Numbered from the stretch's first letter, positions 7,656-14,957 are shown. The stretch: DNA of 15,888 nucleotides from CAZEDU01 sp964511185 (GCA_964511185.1 CAZEDU010000119.1:1-15888), one strand, 5' to 3'. The notes: a model not told the origin generated them from the letters alone. Numbers and translations: made by a program.

Positions 7656-7915
7656 CCCAGTTCCTCGTTCTCTTTTCCTTCATCGCGCTGACTGGCTGCG
7701 GCGTCGGAATCATTGGGGAAATGGGGACGAAAATCGACGACGTGGTGAAGACGTCGAGGCCAGCGACCCCAACGCCCCGACGGCTCCAATGGCCTGGTGT
7801 TGTCGAACGTCTGGAAGGCCGAGCTCACCTTGAGCTGGGCGGCGTCGAGCGACGACCTCTCGTTGTCGTAGAGGGCCATCGCTCGCCGTCGAAGTGGCTC
7901 GTGCCTGGGACCTAG
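7616..7915 (+). pseudogene. Possible plus-strand lipoprotein remnant
   Basis: An open frame from a TTG at 7616 to TAG at 7915 (99 residues) contains a convincing signal peptide, QFLVLFSFIALTGCG (lipobox LTGC), followed by VGIIGEMGTKIDDVVKT. After about 7770 the composition becomes arginine-rich and unconvincing. The opposite strand there reads YDNERSSLDAAQLKVSSAF, which is just as protein-like. I see no good ribosome site. The stretch most likely holds pieces of two decayed genes on opposite strands, and neither is assigned a family. Confidence 0.25.
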
Positions 7916-7975
7916 TCCGCACCTAGTCCGGAGGGCTGCTGCACCCTCGGCGCACTTTTCGTAGAGTCCCGCGCC

Positions 7976-8530
7976 ATGGGCCTCCTCACCTTCGGTCTCA
8001 ACGTGACTTTGGACGGGTGCATCGATCACACCCAGGGGATCGTGGACGACGAGCTGCACGACTATTGGACACATCTCATGGATCAGAGTGGGGCGATGCT
8101 CTTCGGGCGCAACACCTACGAGCTGATGGAGGGAGCCTGGCCCGCGGTGGCACGCGACGAAAAGGCGCCGCGCGCGATGCGCGAGTGGGCACAGAAGCTC
8201 GAGGCGAAGGCGAAGTACGTCGTTTCGAGCTCGCGGAGCGACTTTCCGTGGAAGAACACGATCAAGGTGCAGGGTGACCTTCGCGAGGCGATCTCGGCGC
8301 TGAAAGCGACGAATGAGCGGGGTGTCCTCGTCGGTGCGCCGAAGCTTGCGACTGCGCTCGAGGAGATGGGGCTCATCGACGAGTACCGCATTGTCGTTCA
8401 TCCCATCGTCAGTGGCCGCGGGCCGACGTTGTTTCATGGCCTGTCGAGTGCGCGGCAACTCGAACTCCTATCGACGCAGCGGTTCAAGTCCGGCGTCCAG
8501 GCGCTCCACTTCCGTCGCAAAGCGGGCTGA
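7976..8530 (+). CDS. Dihydrofolate reductase family protein (RibD C-terminal-like)
   Basis: 184 residues, the full length of this family. The opening LTFGLNVTLDGCIDHTQGI is the first strand and the catalytic-site loop of RibD_C/DHFR-like folds. AMLFGRNTYELMEGAWP (40-56) carries the G-R-x-T-Y-E motif that binds NADPH. The C-terminal LIDEYRIVVHPIVSGRGPTLF (133-153) is the family's signature strand pair. These proteins (YyaP/YwjB type) are stand-alone NAD(P)H-dependent reductases of mostly unknown substrate, distinct from the FolA enzyme of folate metabolism and from RibD of riboflavin synthesis. ATG start at 7976 with only a weak ribosome site; no neighbour shares its strand, so it is probably transcribed alone. 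It is intact and unlike the decayed DNA on both sides, so it is likely under selection or recently acquired. Confidence 0.9.
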   Translation: MGLLTFGLNVTLDGCIDHTQGIVDDELHDYWTHLMDQSGAMLFGRNTYELMEGAWPAVARDEKAPRAMREWAQKLEAKAKYVVSSSRSDFPWKNTIKVQGDLREAISALKATNERGVLVGAPKLATALEEMGLIDEYRIVVHPIVSGRGPTLFHGLSSARQLELLSTQRFKSGVQALHFRRKAG

Positions 8531-8601
8531 GCGGCCCTGCGAACGACTTCGCCCTGCGCGATTCGCCCGAGGACTTCGGATTCGCGTGCAGTGAGACCCC
8601 A
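8527..8601 (-). pseudogene. Remnant of a LuxR-type helix-turn-helix
   Basis: The minus strand encodes WGLTARESEVLGRIAQG, the first half of the GerE/LuxR DNA-binding domain (consensus L-T-x-R-E-x-E-V-L-x-x-I-A-x-G). After the Gly the reading EVVRRAAQ no longer fits the recognition helix, and the frame runs into the end of the reductase gene on the other strand. No start codon or receiver domain is present. It is a scrap of a response regulator or LuxR regulator. Confidence 0.55.
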
Positions 8602-8657
8602 GTTGTGGCCACGTGGTCGACGTTCACTCCGAGGCGCTGGGTCATAGCTCACGCACT

Positions 8658-9239
8658 CTACGGGCACTCACAAACAATGTCCGCAGTCGCGCTCTTGTCG
8701 AAGGCAAAGGTGATGTCACTGCTTTGCCCTCCGTCGGCCAGCCGATAGATGGTGCGCATCTCGCAGGGCGACTCACAGGGCTCGACCAGCGTGTACTCGA
8801 GCAGGCGGCGATTCTCGCAACTGGCTTTCGGGAGCCCCCAACTCGCAATCGATTCGTCCGGTGGCCCCGCGACTGTGAAGGTTTGATGTGCTTTCACCTG
8901 GAGCGGCTCAAGGCCAACCAGCTCCACTTCTGCTTCGCGACGCACCGTGCTCACTTCGCTCGCCCCGGCCCGGGTGGGAACGCCGAGCTGGAGAATTTGT
9001 CGAGTAATGGAGCCGAGCGGCCTGTCTAAGTAGATGGGGACATTCACCTGGCTGCCCTGGACGACGACAGCAACTCGGCCCTGCTCGCCAGTCCATCGTG
9101 GCGGATCGCAGGTGTCGAGCTCTGAGCTCTCGCTCAGAGAATAGATACCGCTCACAACCTCTTGTTGGGCCGGCGGATTGGGGCCCGGGCACCCCAACGA
9201 TGAGATGGCAAGCAGCGTGAACAACGCGCGTCGAATCAT
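8658..9239 (-). CDS. Hypothetical Cys-rich lipoprotein
   Basis: 193 residues. It begins with a lipoprotein signal peptide, MIRRALFTLLAISSLGC, with lipobox SLGC (acylated Cys17), then a short Pro/Gln linker. The mature part has six further cysteines (44, 141, 155, 159, 190, 192), suggesting disulfides in the periplasm or at the cell surface. Alternating hydrophobic stretches such as VAVVVQGSQVNVPIYLDRPL point to a beta-rich domain. The start ATG at 9239 has a GAGG five bases upstream. It begins only 6 bases after the stop of the gene at 9246-9542, so the two are probably co-transcribed. No family is recognised; such small lipoproteins are common in myxobacteria. Confidence 0.75.
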   Translation of the reverse strand: MIRRALFTLLAISSLGCPGPNPPAQQEVVSGIYSLSESSELDTCDPPRWTGEQGRVAVVVQGSQVNVPIYLDRPLGSITRQILQLGVPTRAGASEVSTVRREAEVELVGLEPLQVKAHQTFTVAGPPDESIASWGLPKASCENRRLLEYTLVEPCESPCEMRTIYRLADGGQSSDITFAFDKSATADIVCECP

Positions 9240-9245
9240 GGTGCC

Positions 9246-9542
9246 TCACAGTGAAAGAGAGGCTCCGTCGACGAGGCGATCGTCGAGAGATTCAGTCGAA
9301 CGATTCGCGGCCAGTGACTTTTGGCGATTAGGGTACGGGTCGAAGTCTTCCGCGGCTTCCGCGCGAACGAAGATCAGCTCGAACTGCGGCGCGTCCCAAT
9401 ACACGCGAGCCATCAGCTTGGCGCCGCTTGGGTGCCCGCAGTGGCTCCACTCGTCTTCGCCCATCGACCCCAACGTCGCACCATCCACGCGGAAATGCCT
9501 TTCGTCGCCCGTGGCTGGGCGCTGGTGTTTCGCCAGCCACAC
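9246..9542 (-). CDS. Hypothetical protein, 3' part of a probably frameshifted gene starting near 9624
   Basis: The open frame from a GTG at 9542 gives 98 residues, including FRVDGATLGSMGEDEW, LMARVYWDAPQFELIFVRAE and EDFDPYPNRQ, with normal coding bias. Upstream sequence also reads as protein, but in other frames: MKRRAEFGEG from an ATG at 9624, then DIVVVGALHIVWHQ. One extra G in the GGGG run (about 9597-9600) and one extra A in the AAA run near 9550 would join the three pieces into a single protein of about 126 residues. Both putative losses are in homopolymers, so sequence error is as likely as real decay. No family is recognised, and no signal peptide is seen. The stop at 9246 is 6 bases from the following lipoprotein start, suggesting an operon. 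Its 5' end abuts the tRNA gene. Confidence 0.5.
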   Translation of the reverse strand: MWLAKHQRPATGDERHFRVDGATLGSMGEDEWSHCGHPSGAKLMARVYWDAPQFELIFVRAEAAEDFDPYPNRQKSLAANRSTESLDDRLVDGASLSL

Positions 9543-9633
9543 GGCACCAAAGTTTGGTGCCAGACGATGTGGAGCGCTCCGACAACGACGATGTCCCCTC
9601 GCCGAACTCCGCGCGTCGCTTCATGAAAAACAG

Positions 9634-9706
9634 TGGGCCCTCCAGGATTCGAACCTGGGACCAATCGGTTATGAGCCGACAGCTCTGACCGCTGAGCTAA
9701 GGGCCC
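9634..9706 (-). tRNA. tRNA-Ile2 (anticodon CAU, read as lysidine-AU)
   Basis: 73 bases with a full cloverleaf: acceptor stem GGGCCCT/AGGGCCC, D-loop TAGCTCAGCGGTCAGAGC, anticodon arm TCGGC-TCATAA-CCGAT, and T-arm with GGTTCGAATCC. The anticodon is CAT. Overall similarity to bacterial tRNA-Ile2 (TTAGCTCAG...GAGC...CTCATAA) and the GG at 1-2 favour the AUA-decoding isoleucine tRNA, whose C34 is modified to lysidine by TilS, over elongator Met. The 3' CCA is not encoded. A short T5 run follows the 3' end. It lies between the methyltransferase and the gene at 9246-9624. Confidence 0.9.
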
Positions 9707-9765
9707 TGCAGTGTCGCCTGGGTCGATTACTGCGCGCCCGGGCCCGGAGCAAGCCTCCTCGGCGG

Positions 9766-10551
9766 CTACCGGCGCCGGGCCGAAACGTTGAGGCGCACGT
9801 AGTCGAGCGTGAAACGCCGCTTGTCGTAGCGTGCGGCCTCGGTGAGCGCGTCCAGGAACGCCTCGGCTTCGGCCGCGCTCAGCCGCGCCACGTGGTGCCG
9901 CAACACCACGTCGCGCAAGAACGCCCGATACGTCGCGGCGTCCTCGAACGTCGTGGGCGCGGGCTCGAGCCAGGCGCGCACGTCCTTCCAGCCCGACGAC
10001 TCCAGATGGGCCTGCAGCATGTCGGCGCGCGGGTACACCCACGGCTCGGTGAAGTCGGCGAAACGCGCGCCGAGGTTCAGCTTCTCGATCGTCTGCTGCG
10101 CGCGGTCGCGAATGCCGCGCAGGTTGCCCTCGCCGCCATACTGCGCCTCCAGCCGTCCGCCCGGCTTCAGCGCGCCGAGCAGGGCGCCGTACAGGGCCTT
10201 CTGATCGAGCACCCAATGAAAGGTCGCGGTGCTGAAGACGACGTCCACCGGCGCGTCGACCTGGAGCTTCAGGACGTCTTGCCGCTCGAGCCGGACGCGT
10301 TCACCGAAGCGAGGGAGAAGCTCCCGGCGCGCGACCTCGAGCATGTTCTCGGACAGGTCGATGCCCAGCACGAAGCCCCGCGGCAGCCGCTCCAATAGGC
10401 GCGCCGTCAATCGGCCCGTGCCGCACCCGACGTCGATCGCCCGCTCGTCGCCGCGGAGCGGCAGCCGCGCGAGCACCTGCTCTCCCCACGCGACGTGCGG
10501 CTCGGACAGCTGGTGATACGCCGAAGCGTTCCAATCGACCGTTTGGTCCAA
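9766..10551 (-). CDS. Class I SAM-dependent methyltransferase, trans-aconitate methyltransferase-like
   Basis: 261 residues from a TTG at 10551. AIDVGCGTGRLTARLLE (about 38-54) is motif I that binds S-adenosylmethionine. GIDLSENMLEVAR (63-75) carries the acidic residue for the ribose, QDVLKL follows, and VVFSTATFHWVLDQ (104-117) is the post-II region typical of the Tam group. The C-terminal half (EPWVYPRADMLQAHLESSGW, RAFLRDVVLRHH) also follows Tam-like proteins. Tam methylates trans-aconitate, but relatives act on other small acids, so the substrate is not certain. The frame stays open upstream to 10731, but those 60 residues are compositionally poor. The TTG precedes the conserved VDWNASAYHQL start and has AAGGGGG nine bases upstream. 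It lies 59 bases upstream of the tRNA on the same strand. Confidence 0.85.
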   Translation of the reverse strand: MDQTVDWNASAYHQLSEPHVAWGEQVLARLPLRGDERAIDVGCGTGRLTARLLERLPRGFVLGIDLSENMLEVARRELLPRFGERVRLERQDVLKLQVDAPVDVVFSTATFHWVLDQKALYGALLGALKPGGRLEAQYGGEGNLRGIRDRAQQTIEKLNLGARFADFTEPWVYPRADMLQAHLESSGWKDVRAWLEPAPTTFEDAATYRAFLRDVVLRHHVARLSAAEAEAFLDALTEAARYDKRRFTLDYVRLNVSARRR

Positions 10552-10739
10552 GCAGTCAGCCCCCTTGCCGTCTGCAGCGTACCTCGCGGCGCGGAGGCAC
10601 GAACATTTGTAGATGCGAAAGCGAGCGCTGAAGGGGCCTGAATGGGGAGCGTTCACTGGGCCGCCGATTCGCCTGCGCTTCGATGGCCCGTGCCCAGCCA
10701 AGACGCGCTCGTGGCACGGCGCGCGGTGCATGGAACGGG

Positions 10740-10789
10740 CGACTTTGAAGCGACGGACGTGTCAGGCCACGTCAAACGCTTCAAAGTCG
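10740..10789. repeat. Nested 50-base inverted repeat (stem-loop)
   Basis: Left outer arm 10740-10752 (CGACTTTGAAGCG) is exactly complementary to 10777-10789 (CGCTTCAAAGTCG), 13 bp. Inside is a 3-by-3 internal loop (ACG and AAA), then a second perfect 6-bp stem, GACGTG (10756-10761) with CACGTC (10768-10773), around a 6-base loop TCAGGC. There is no T tract, so it is not a classic terminator. It sits about 190 bases upstream of the methyltransferase start and about 180 bases before the metallopeptidase frame. Of the 414 bases 10552-10965 between those genes, it is the only clear structure; 10552-10739 shows no gene. It could be a dispersed palindromic repeat, a regulator site or a recombination site. 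Confidence 0.8.
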
Positions 10790-10960
10790 GTGGTTGAACG
10801 CGACAAACCCAAGGCTCGAAGCGCGGCACCGCTCGACGGCGTTCGCTCGAGCGCCCGACAATCCAGCCCGCTCCCTCAGGGCCCTGAGCGCCTGTTTGGG
10901 GCAATCGTCGCGGACCCTCTGGCCAGCTGCACTCAACTCCGCACTGCAGTCGTCGATAAT
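10781..10960 (-). pseudogene. Possible coding remnant with Asp-Asp-Cys pairs
   Basis: This 59-codon stretch reads IIDDCSAELSAAGQRVRDDC then KQALRALRERAGLSGARA and ends with TGA at 10781, inside the right arm of the palindrome. The composition and helix-like heptads look coding, but there is a stop directly before it and no usable start codon, so it would be the tail of a broken gene. No family recognised. Confidence 0.25.
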
Positions 10961-10965
10961 TCAAA

Positions 10966-11607
10966 GTGCCCCCACCGCTCGTGCGCCCGTCCCTCTGGGC
11001 GTCGCATCAACAGCGAAGAGCCACGCCACCGCGCCGTCCCGCGCGGGCGTTCACGCGTTCAGTCGAAGGGCTCGCCGCTGAGCTGCGGCGCACGTTGAAG
11101 CTCGAGGTGCGCTTCGAGGTGGGCGGCCCCATGGCCAAGCGCTTCACGCACCGCGATTCGCGCGGGCCGTTCGTCAGCCTGCCGACGAGCGTGGCCATGG
11201 ACCGGCTGGCCCCCATCGCGTTCCACGAAGCGGGGCACGTGCGCAACCTGGACACGCACCAGGTCTGGCGCACGCGGCCGGACCAATGGAAGGCGGACTT
11301 CGAGGCGGACTGGTTCGCGGGCTACGCGCTGGCGCGCACCCACCGGCCGCTGCGCCCATTGGAAGACGCGCTGCGCGCCGAGCCGGTGGACGCGGTGCAC
11401 GGCGGCCTGGCCCAGCGGCTCACCGCCGCGCGCAATGGCCATCGGGAAGGGTGGCTCGAGTTGCGCGAGCAGCAGCTCGGCGCGCTGCTCTCGAGGCCGC
11501 GCAGGAACGACAGGCGCGCACTCGAGCGCGCGCTCGAATCCGTTCGCGCGGAGCGTCAGGCCCTCATCGCCGAACGCAAGGCCACGCTCTCAGCGCCGCC
11601 GAAGTAA
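10966..11607 (+). CDS. Putative HExxH metallopeptidase-like protein
   Basis: 213 residues from the first possible start (GTG at 10966, directly after an in-frame TAA). IAFHEAGHVRNLD has the zinc motif HExxH (His87, Glu88, His91). It is followed 22 residues later by ADFEADWFAGYALA, whose Glu113 fits the third ligand of gluzincin-type peptidases: the ELEAD/ADxFAGY pattern seen after HExGH in M48-like and related families. There is no signal peptide or membrane segment, so a cytoplasmic location is likely unless the N-terminus is wrong. The C-terminal third is a charged helix rich in Arg/Glu (RALERALESVRAERQALIAE), probably coiled. The first 30 residues are Pro/Arg-rich and may not be translated; conserved-looking sequence starts near RSVEGLAAELRR. 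The substrate is unknown. Its last 18 bases overlap the convergent alkyltransferase-like remnant. Confidence 0.65.
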   Translation: MPPPLVRPSLWASHQQRRATPPRRPARAFTRSVEGLAAELRRTLKLEVRFEVGGPMAKRFTHRDSRGPFVSLPTSVAMDRLAPIAFHEAGHVRNLDTHQVWRTRPDQWKADFEADWFAGYALARTHRPLRPLEDALRAEPVDAVHGGLAQRLTAARNGHREGWLELREQQLGALLSRPRRNDRRALERALESVRAERQALIAERKATLSAPPK

Positions 11608-11807
11608 CACGCGCCGGCCCTCGGCCTTCACGCCCTCCCGCGCGAGCCGCCGGAGCTGCTCGTCGGCGACCTCGGGCGCCGCGGTGCCATCGGAGCGAAT
11701 CACGCGCCGCCAGGCTTGCCCACCCGCAGCGCCACCTGCGCGTAGGACAGCGTCTGGCCCAATGGAATCGAGCAGACCACCTGCGCCACGCGCGCGTCGA
11801 ACGCGTT
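11590..11807 (-). pseudogene. Alkyltransferase-like (ATL/MGMT family) gene with internal deletion
   Basis: The 5' piece reads FDARVAQVVCSIPLGQTLSY then AQVALRVGKP, the winged-helix start of the 6-O-methylguanine-DNA methyltransferase domain (F-x-x-V-x-x-x-x-x-x-I-P-x-G-x-x-x-x-Y-x-x-V-A). The reading then changes frame at about 11712 and continues WRRVIRSDGTAAPEVADEQL, RRLAREGVKAEGR to a TGA at 11590. This matches the strand after the active site (W-H-R-V-I-x-x-D-G) and the C-terminus (LLxxEGV). The 20 or so residues between, which include the Asn-hinge/Arg-finger helix and the P-W or P-C-H-R entry, are missing. ATL proteins flag alkylated guanine for nucleotide excision repair; this copy cannot do so. 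The true start is unclear; the sequence before FDARV is hydrophobic and may be unrelated. Confidence 0.65.
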
Positions 11808-12004
11808 TGGAAACCACCAGGCCGGCGGAAGAGGAAGAAGAAAGAACAGCAATCCGAGAGAGGTTGGCAGTAGGAGTCTGGGCGCAGGCGGTCGCGTGTG
11901 AATGCAGGGGACGAAAGAGGGGAAGGCGGTTCGCCTGGTTTCTCTGGTGTTGGGACACACGGTTGCCCGCGCGTCGCGCCGTGACTAGGTCGCCGATGTC
12001 CCTC

Positions 12005-12262
12005 TCACATCGCGAGCGACATTTGTGGCGGGGCCTGCGCGCGAGGGGGTGGAACGGGGGCTGTGAGCAGCCCCATGTTTGAGAGCATCTCTTCGGCCGT
12101 GCGCCGCGCAGTGATGACGGCGAGCACCTTTCGTTTTCCGCCGCAGTGGCAAGTGAAGAGGTCGACGCCGAAAAGGGCTTCATGAAGCGACGGACCAAAG
12201 AGGCGGCCAGGGTCAAAGAAGGCGGCGGACATTAGGGGGCCGGCGCACGCGAGACGATGCAA
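12005..12262 (-). pseudogene. C-terminal fragment of an IS91-family transposase
   Basis: The frame ending at 12005 reads SLHEALFGVDLFTCHCGGKR, KVLAVITARRTAEEMLSNMG and LLTAPVPPPRAQAPPQMSLA. It matches the conserved end of Y2 IS91-type transposases: a FxVDVFxCxCGG zinc-binding hairpin, then VxAxIT, a helix ending in LGL, and P-x-R-x-P-P-Q. The catalytic HUH and tyrosine domains are absent, and the frame opens only at a TTG at 12262, 26 bases from the end of the next gene. IS91 elements move by rolling circle and can carry neighbours, so its passage may explain some of the joined fragments around it (inference). Confidence 0.65.
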
Positions 12263-12287
12263 ATTCGCATAGTTCGTCAGCCGACTG

Positions 12288-13763
12288 TCAGCCGTGTCGC
12301 TTCTTCGTCAAGGCCCGAACCACGAGTGCCAAAACAAAGCCCCATGCCGAGAGCGCTCCGGGGGAGTCGCAGCCGCAGCCCACGAGCAGAGATCGCGGCG
12401 GGCCGCAGGTGACTTCCACTTCGAATGGGAGCTGCACCGAGCCCACCGCGTTGGAGATTTGCGCAACTGCCGAGTGAACACCGACTTCGCTCGAGGTTGG
12501 GCGCCACGACAGTTCGCCTGACGATGCGTCGATGGTCATGCGATCGGGAGCGCTGGTGAGTGACCACTCCAACGGCGGAGTGCCGATCACGGTGGTCGCG
12601 ATGAGGGGCCACTCGTCGAAGGCTTCTCCGCAGCGTGCAAACGCGCGCGGTGTTCCGGAAGTTGACTGCACGACGGTCGGCGGCGCGGGAGGAAGTGGGG
12701 TCAGAGTGCCGGCGTCGGTCGCTCCCGCATCGGGCGGCGTGCCCAGCACCACATCGGTCGTGCCGTCGATGAAGTCTGGGTGCGTCGCGCGAACCGACAT
12801 CGCACCGGTCGTTGTGAAGATGACGCTCCCGATCGCATTCGTCGCCCCGGCCGCAATCGTCAGTGTCGATGCGGCGGTACCGCAGGCGAGATCAGAAAAC
12901 AGCTGCGCCGATGGCACCGAAACGTCGACACCGTAAGGAGCAGGTGCCGCCGCGCCGGTCTCGGAATCTTTCAAACCGACCTCGAGCGGCAGACAGCTGA
13001 GCGCGAGCGGCGTGCTGGCATCGACGCTCACCGTGAGCGTGCTCGCGAGCGGAAGCGGAGAGACGCGCACGTCATCGAAATCGAGCGTGCCTGTAAAACT
13101 CTCGTTTCCGTTGTACGCCTTGCCAAAGCGCAGCGTGACCACCCCGGCCGAGGTGAAATCGACGTTCGGGTCGGTGAGTAGCGACGATCCATTGAGAAAA
13201 AATCGGCGCGTCGCATTCGGCCCGTTGAAGCCATTGACCACGCCCTCGACGAGGTGCCAGCCGCCGTCGAGCAAGCCCGGCCCAGGAGACGACGACGAAT
13301 AGACATCGTTTCGATCATGGCCGGCGATGAACGTGGCATCGCCGAGCTCGACCTCGAGGTGGTAGTGAGTTGCCGCGCTCAAGAGAATCGCAACGCTGAA
13401 CGAGTCGTTTGCCTGAACACCCGGCGTGCCGCGAAACCAGAACCGCACGCGATAGTCCGTCGCCGTCGGCAGCAAACCTGGCAACGAGAGGTACGCCTCC
13501 TGGCTGGTCGCGGCGGTGTTGTTGTCGGTGACGCGAATACCGGCGTCGCCGCGGTGAGCAGCCAGCGGCGAGAGCGCGAGCGTCACGCCGCCGTTTTGAA
13601 CGATGCCGCCCCACTGGCCCGCGGGGTTGTCGGTGGTGAGAAGCGTGGGCCCTTCGAAGTCTTCGCTGAAGCGGCCGCCGTCGGCTTGCGCGAAAGCCCG
13701 GCCCATGGCGAGCACCGCGAGAAGCCAGCCGCGACCAACCGCGTGAACGAACGCCTTGTTCAC
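12288..13763 (-). CDS. MYXO-CTERM surface protein with Ig-like domain
   Basis: 491 residues. A signal peptide (GWLLAVLAMGRAFA, probable cut after Ala25) is followed by a beta-sandwich region (about 30-235): FSEDFEGPTLLTTDNPAGQW, YRVRFWFRGTPG and TGTLDFDDVRVSP. This is the style of LamG/carbohydrate-binding or lyase-associated jelly rolls. Residues 240-340 look like a bacterial Ig-like domain (STLTVSVDASTPLAL ... ATHPDFIDGTTDVVL). After a Pro/Thr linker, 393-451 is a putative-Ig (He_PIG) repeat: GTPPLEWSLTSAPDRMTIDA then SSGELSWRPTSSEVG. The C-terminus has VGCGC (461-465), a hydrophobic helix and KKRH, the MYXO-CTERM signal recognised by myxosortase for attachment at the cell surface. GTG start at 13763 with a weak ribosome site. 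Ligand unknown. Confidence 0.85.
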   Translation of the reverse strand: MNKAFVHAVGRGWLLAVLAMGRAFAQADGGRFSEDFEGPTLLTTDNPAGQWGGIVQNGGVTLALSPLAAHRGDAGIRVTDNNTAATSQEAYLSLPGLLPTATDYRVRFWFRGTPGVQANDSFSVAILLSAATHYHLEVELGDATFIAGHDRNDVYSSSSPGPGLLDGGWHLVEGVVNGFNGPNATRRFFLNGSSLLTDPNVDFTSAGVVTLRFGKAYNGNESFTGTLDFDDVRVSPLPLASTLTVSVDASTPLALSCLPLEVGLKDSETGAAAPAPYGVDVSVPSAQLFSDLACGTAASTLTIAAGATNAIGSVIFTTTGAMSVRATHPDFIDGTTDVVLGTPPDAGATDAGTLTPLPPAPPTVVQSTSGTPRAFARCGEAFDEWPLIATTVIGTPPLEWSLTSAPDRMTIDASSGELSWRPTSSEVGVHSAVAQISNAVGSVQLPFEVEVTCGPPRSLLVGCGCDSPGALSAWGFVLALVVRALTKKRHG

Positions 13764-13817
13764 GCTTCGAGGGTATCGCGGATTCGGCCAAACACCCGCT
13801 TTGCGACTTTCTGCCTA

Positions 13818-14216
<399 letters not shown>

Positions 14217-14957
14217 TTAGGCGGAGAGAAAGTCGAGCAGTACTTGGTTGAGTCGATCGGGCTGATCCCACGGCGCGATGTGGCGAGAGTCTTTGATGGT
14301 GACGAGGCGGCCGTGCTGCGCACGAGAGGCGATTAGCTCTTTGTCGGCGAGGGGAATGAGATCACCGGTCGAGTGGGTGACCAAGACGGGGCAAGAAATC
14401 TCGGGCAGGCGGGAGGAGATGTCGAAGTCCTCCACTGCGCGCTGAACGACGAGATAGTTCTGGGCGGAACACGCACCCATCATGTTGATGAAACGTTTTC
14501 GGAGTGCTTCGTGCTCAGCACCGGGCAGGTGGAGCTTGGCGTTCACTCGCGCGAAGGCCTTCATACCGAATAGGTGAATGAATGCGCGCAGGATCATGCG
14601 CTGTGGCCAAGGGGTTTTACCGTTCGATGTCGAGTTGATGATCGACAGGCTTTGCACGAGCACGGGCGCGTCGAGCGTGAACTGTAGGGCGACCATGCCA
14701 CCGAGCGAGTGACCGACGACGTGGCAACGATCGATGGAGAGAGCGCGGCAGAGATCGACGCAGGCGGCGGCGAGCGACGACATCGAGAGAGACGGCGTTG
14801 CGGGTGGTGAACGACCGTGTCCGGGGAGATCGATCGCGAGGACGCGAAAGCGTTTCGACAAACTTGGGACTTGCTCGGACCAACTGCTGCCATCTCCCCC
14901 TTGTCCGTGAAGGAGCAGAACGGGGAGGCCGGAACCATTTTGTTCGTAGGCGAGCAC
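14217..14957 (-). CDS. Alpha/beta hydrolase family protein
   Basis: 246 residues, a complete fold. LLLHGQGGDGSSW (14-26) gives the oxyanion-hole HG, IDLPGHGRS (42-50) is the usual turn, and VVGHSLGGMVAL (80-91) holds the nucleophile Ser84. STGDLIP (196-202) supplies the acid Asp199, and SRHIAPWDQPDRLNQVLLDFL (224-244) the catalytic His226 and final helix. A helical cap lies between about 112 and 180. The general class covers esterases, lactonases and C-C hydrolases; nothing visible fixes the substrate. GTG start at 14957, the first start after an in-frame stop. It is very near the N-terminal strand, so a few residues may be missing. An IS5-like element begins 44 bases upstream on the other strand, so the original promoter has probably been displaced. 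Confidence 0.85.
   Translation of the reverse strand: MLAYEQNGSGLPVLLLHGQGGDGSSWSEQVPSLSKRFRVLAIDLPGHGRSPPATPSLSMSSLAAACVDLCRALSIDRCHVVGHSLGGMVALQFTLDAPVLVQSLSIINSTSNGKTPWPQRMILRAFIHLFGMKAFARVNAKLHLPGAEHEALRKRFINMMGACSAQNYLVVQRAVEDFDISSRLPEISCPVLVTHSTGDLIPLADKELIASRAQHGRLVTIKDSRHIAPWDQPDRLNQVLLDFLSA

Noticed and set aside
7910..7930. Tandem ACCTAGTCCG repeat before the reductase
   Set aside because: Two 10-base copies one base apart exist, but nothing links them to a promoter or site, so they are likely a small duplication.
7931..7948. Possible terminator hairpin GAGGG/CCCTC
   Set aside because: Only a 5-bp stem with an 8-base loop and a weak T run 8 bases later; too weak to call.
7652..8458. 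Minus-strand open frame of 268 codons opposite the reductase
   Set aside because: The reductase on the plus strand is a clear family member. Only the last part beyond the reductase is protein-like and may be a separate remnant.
9178..10398. Long plus-strand open frame of 406 codons
   Set aside because: It runs across the tRNA and is antisense to the methyltransferase and lipoprotein. The product is Arg/Pro/His-rich with no motif, a typical shadow in GC-rich DNA.
10552..10731. N-terminal 60-residue extension of the methyltransferase
   Set aside because: Composition is not protein-like, family length fits the TTG start at 10551, and the conserved VDWNASAYHQL begins just after it.
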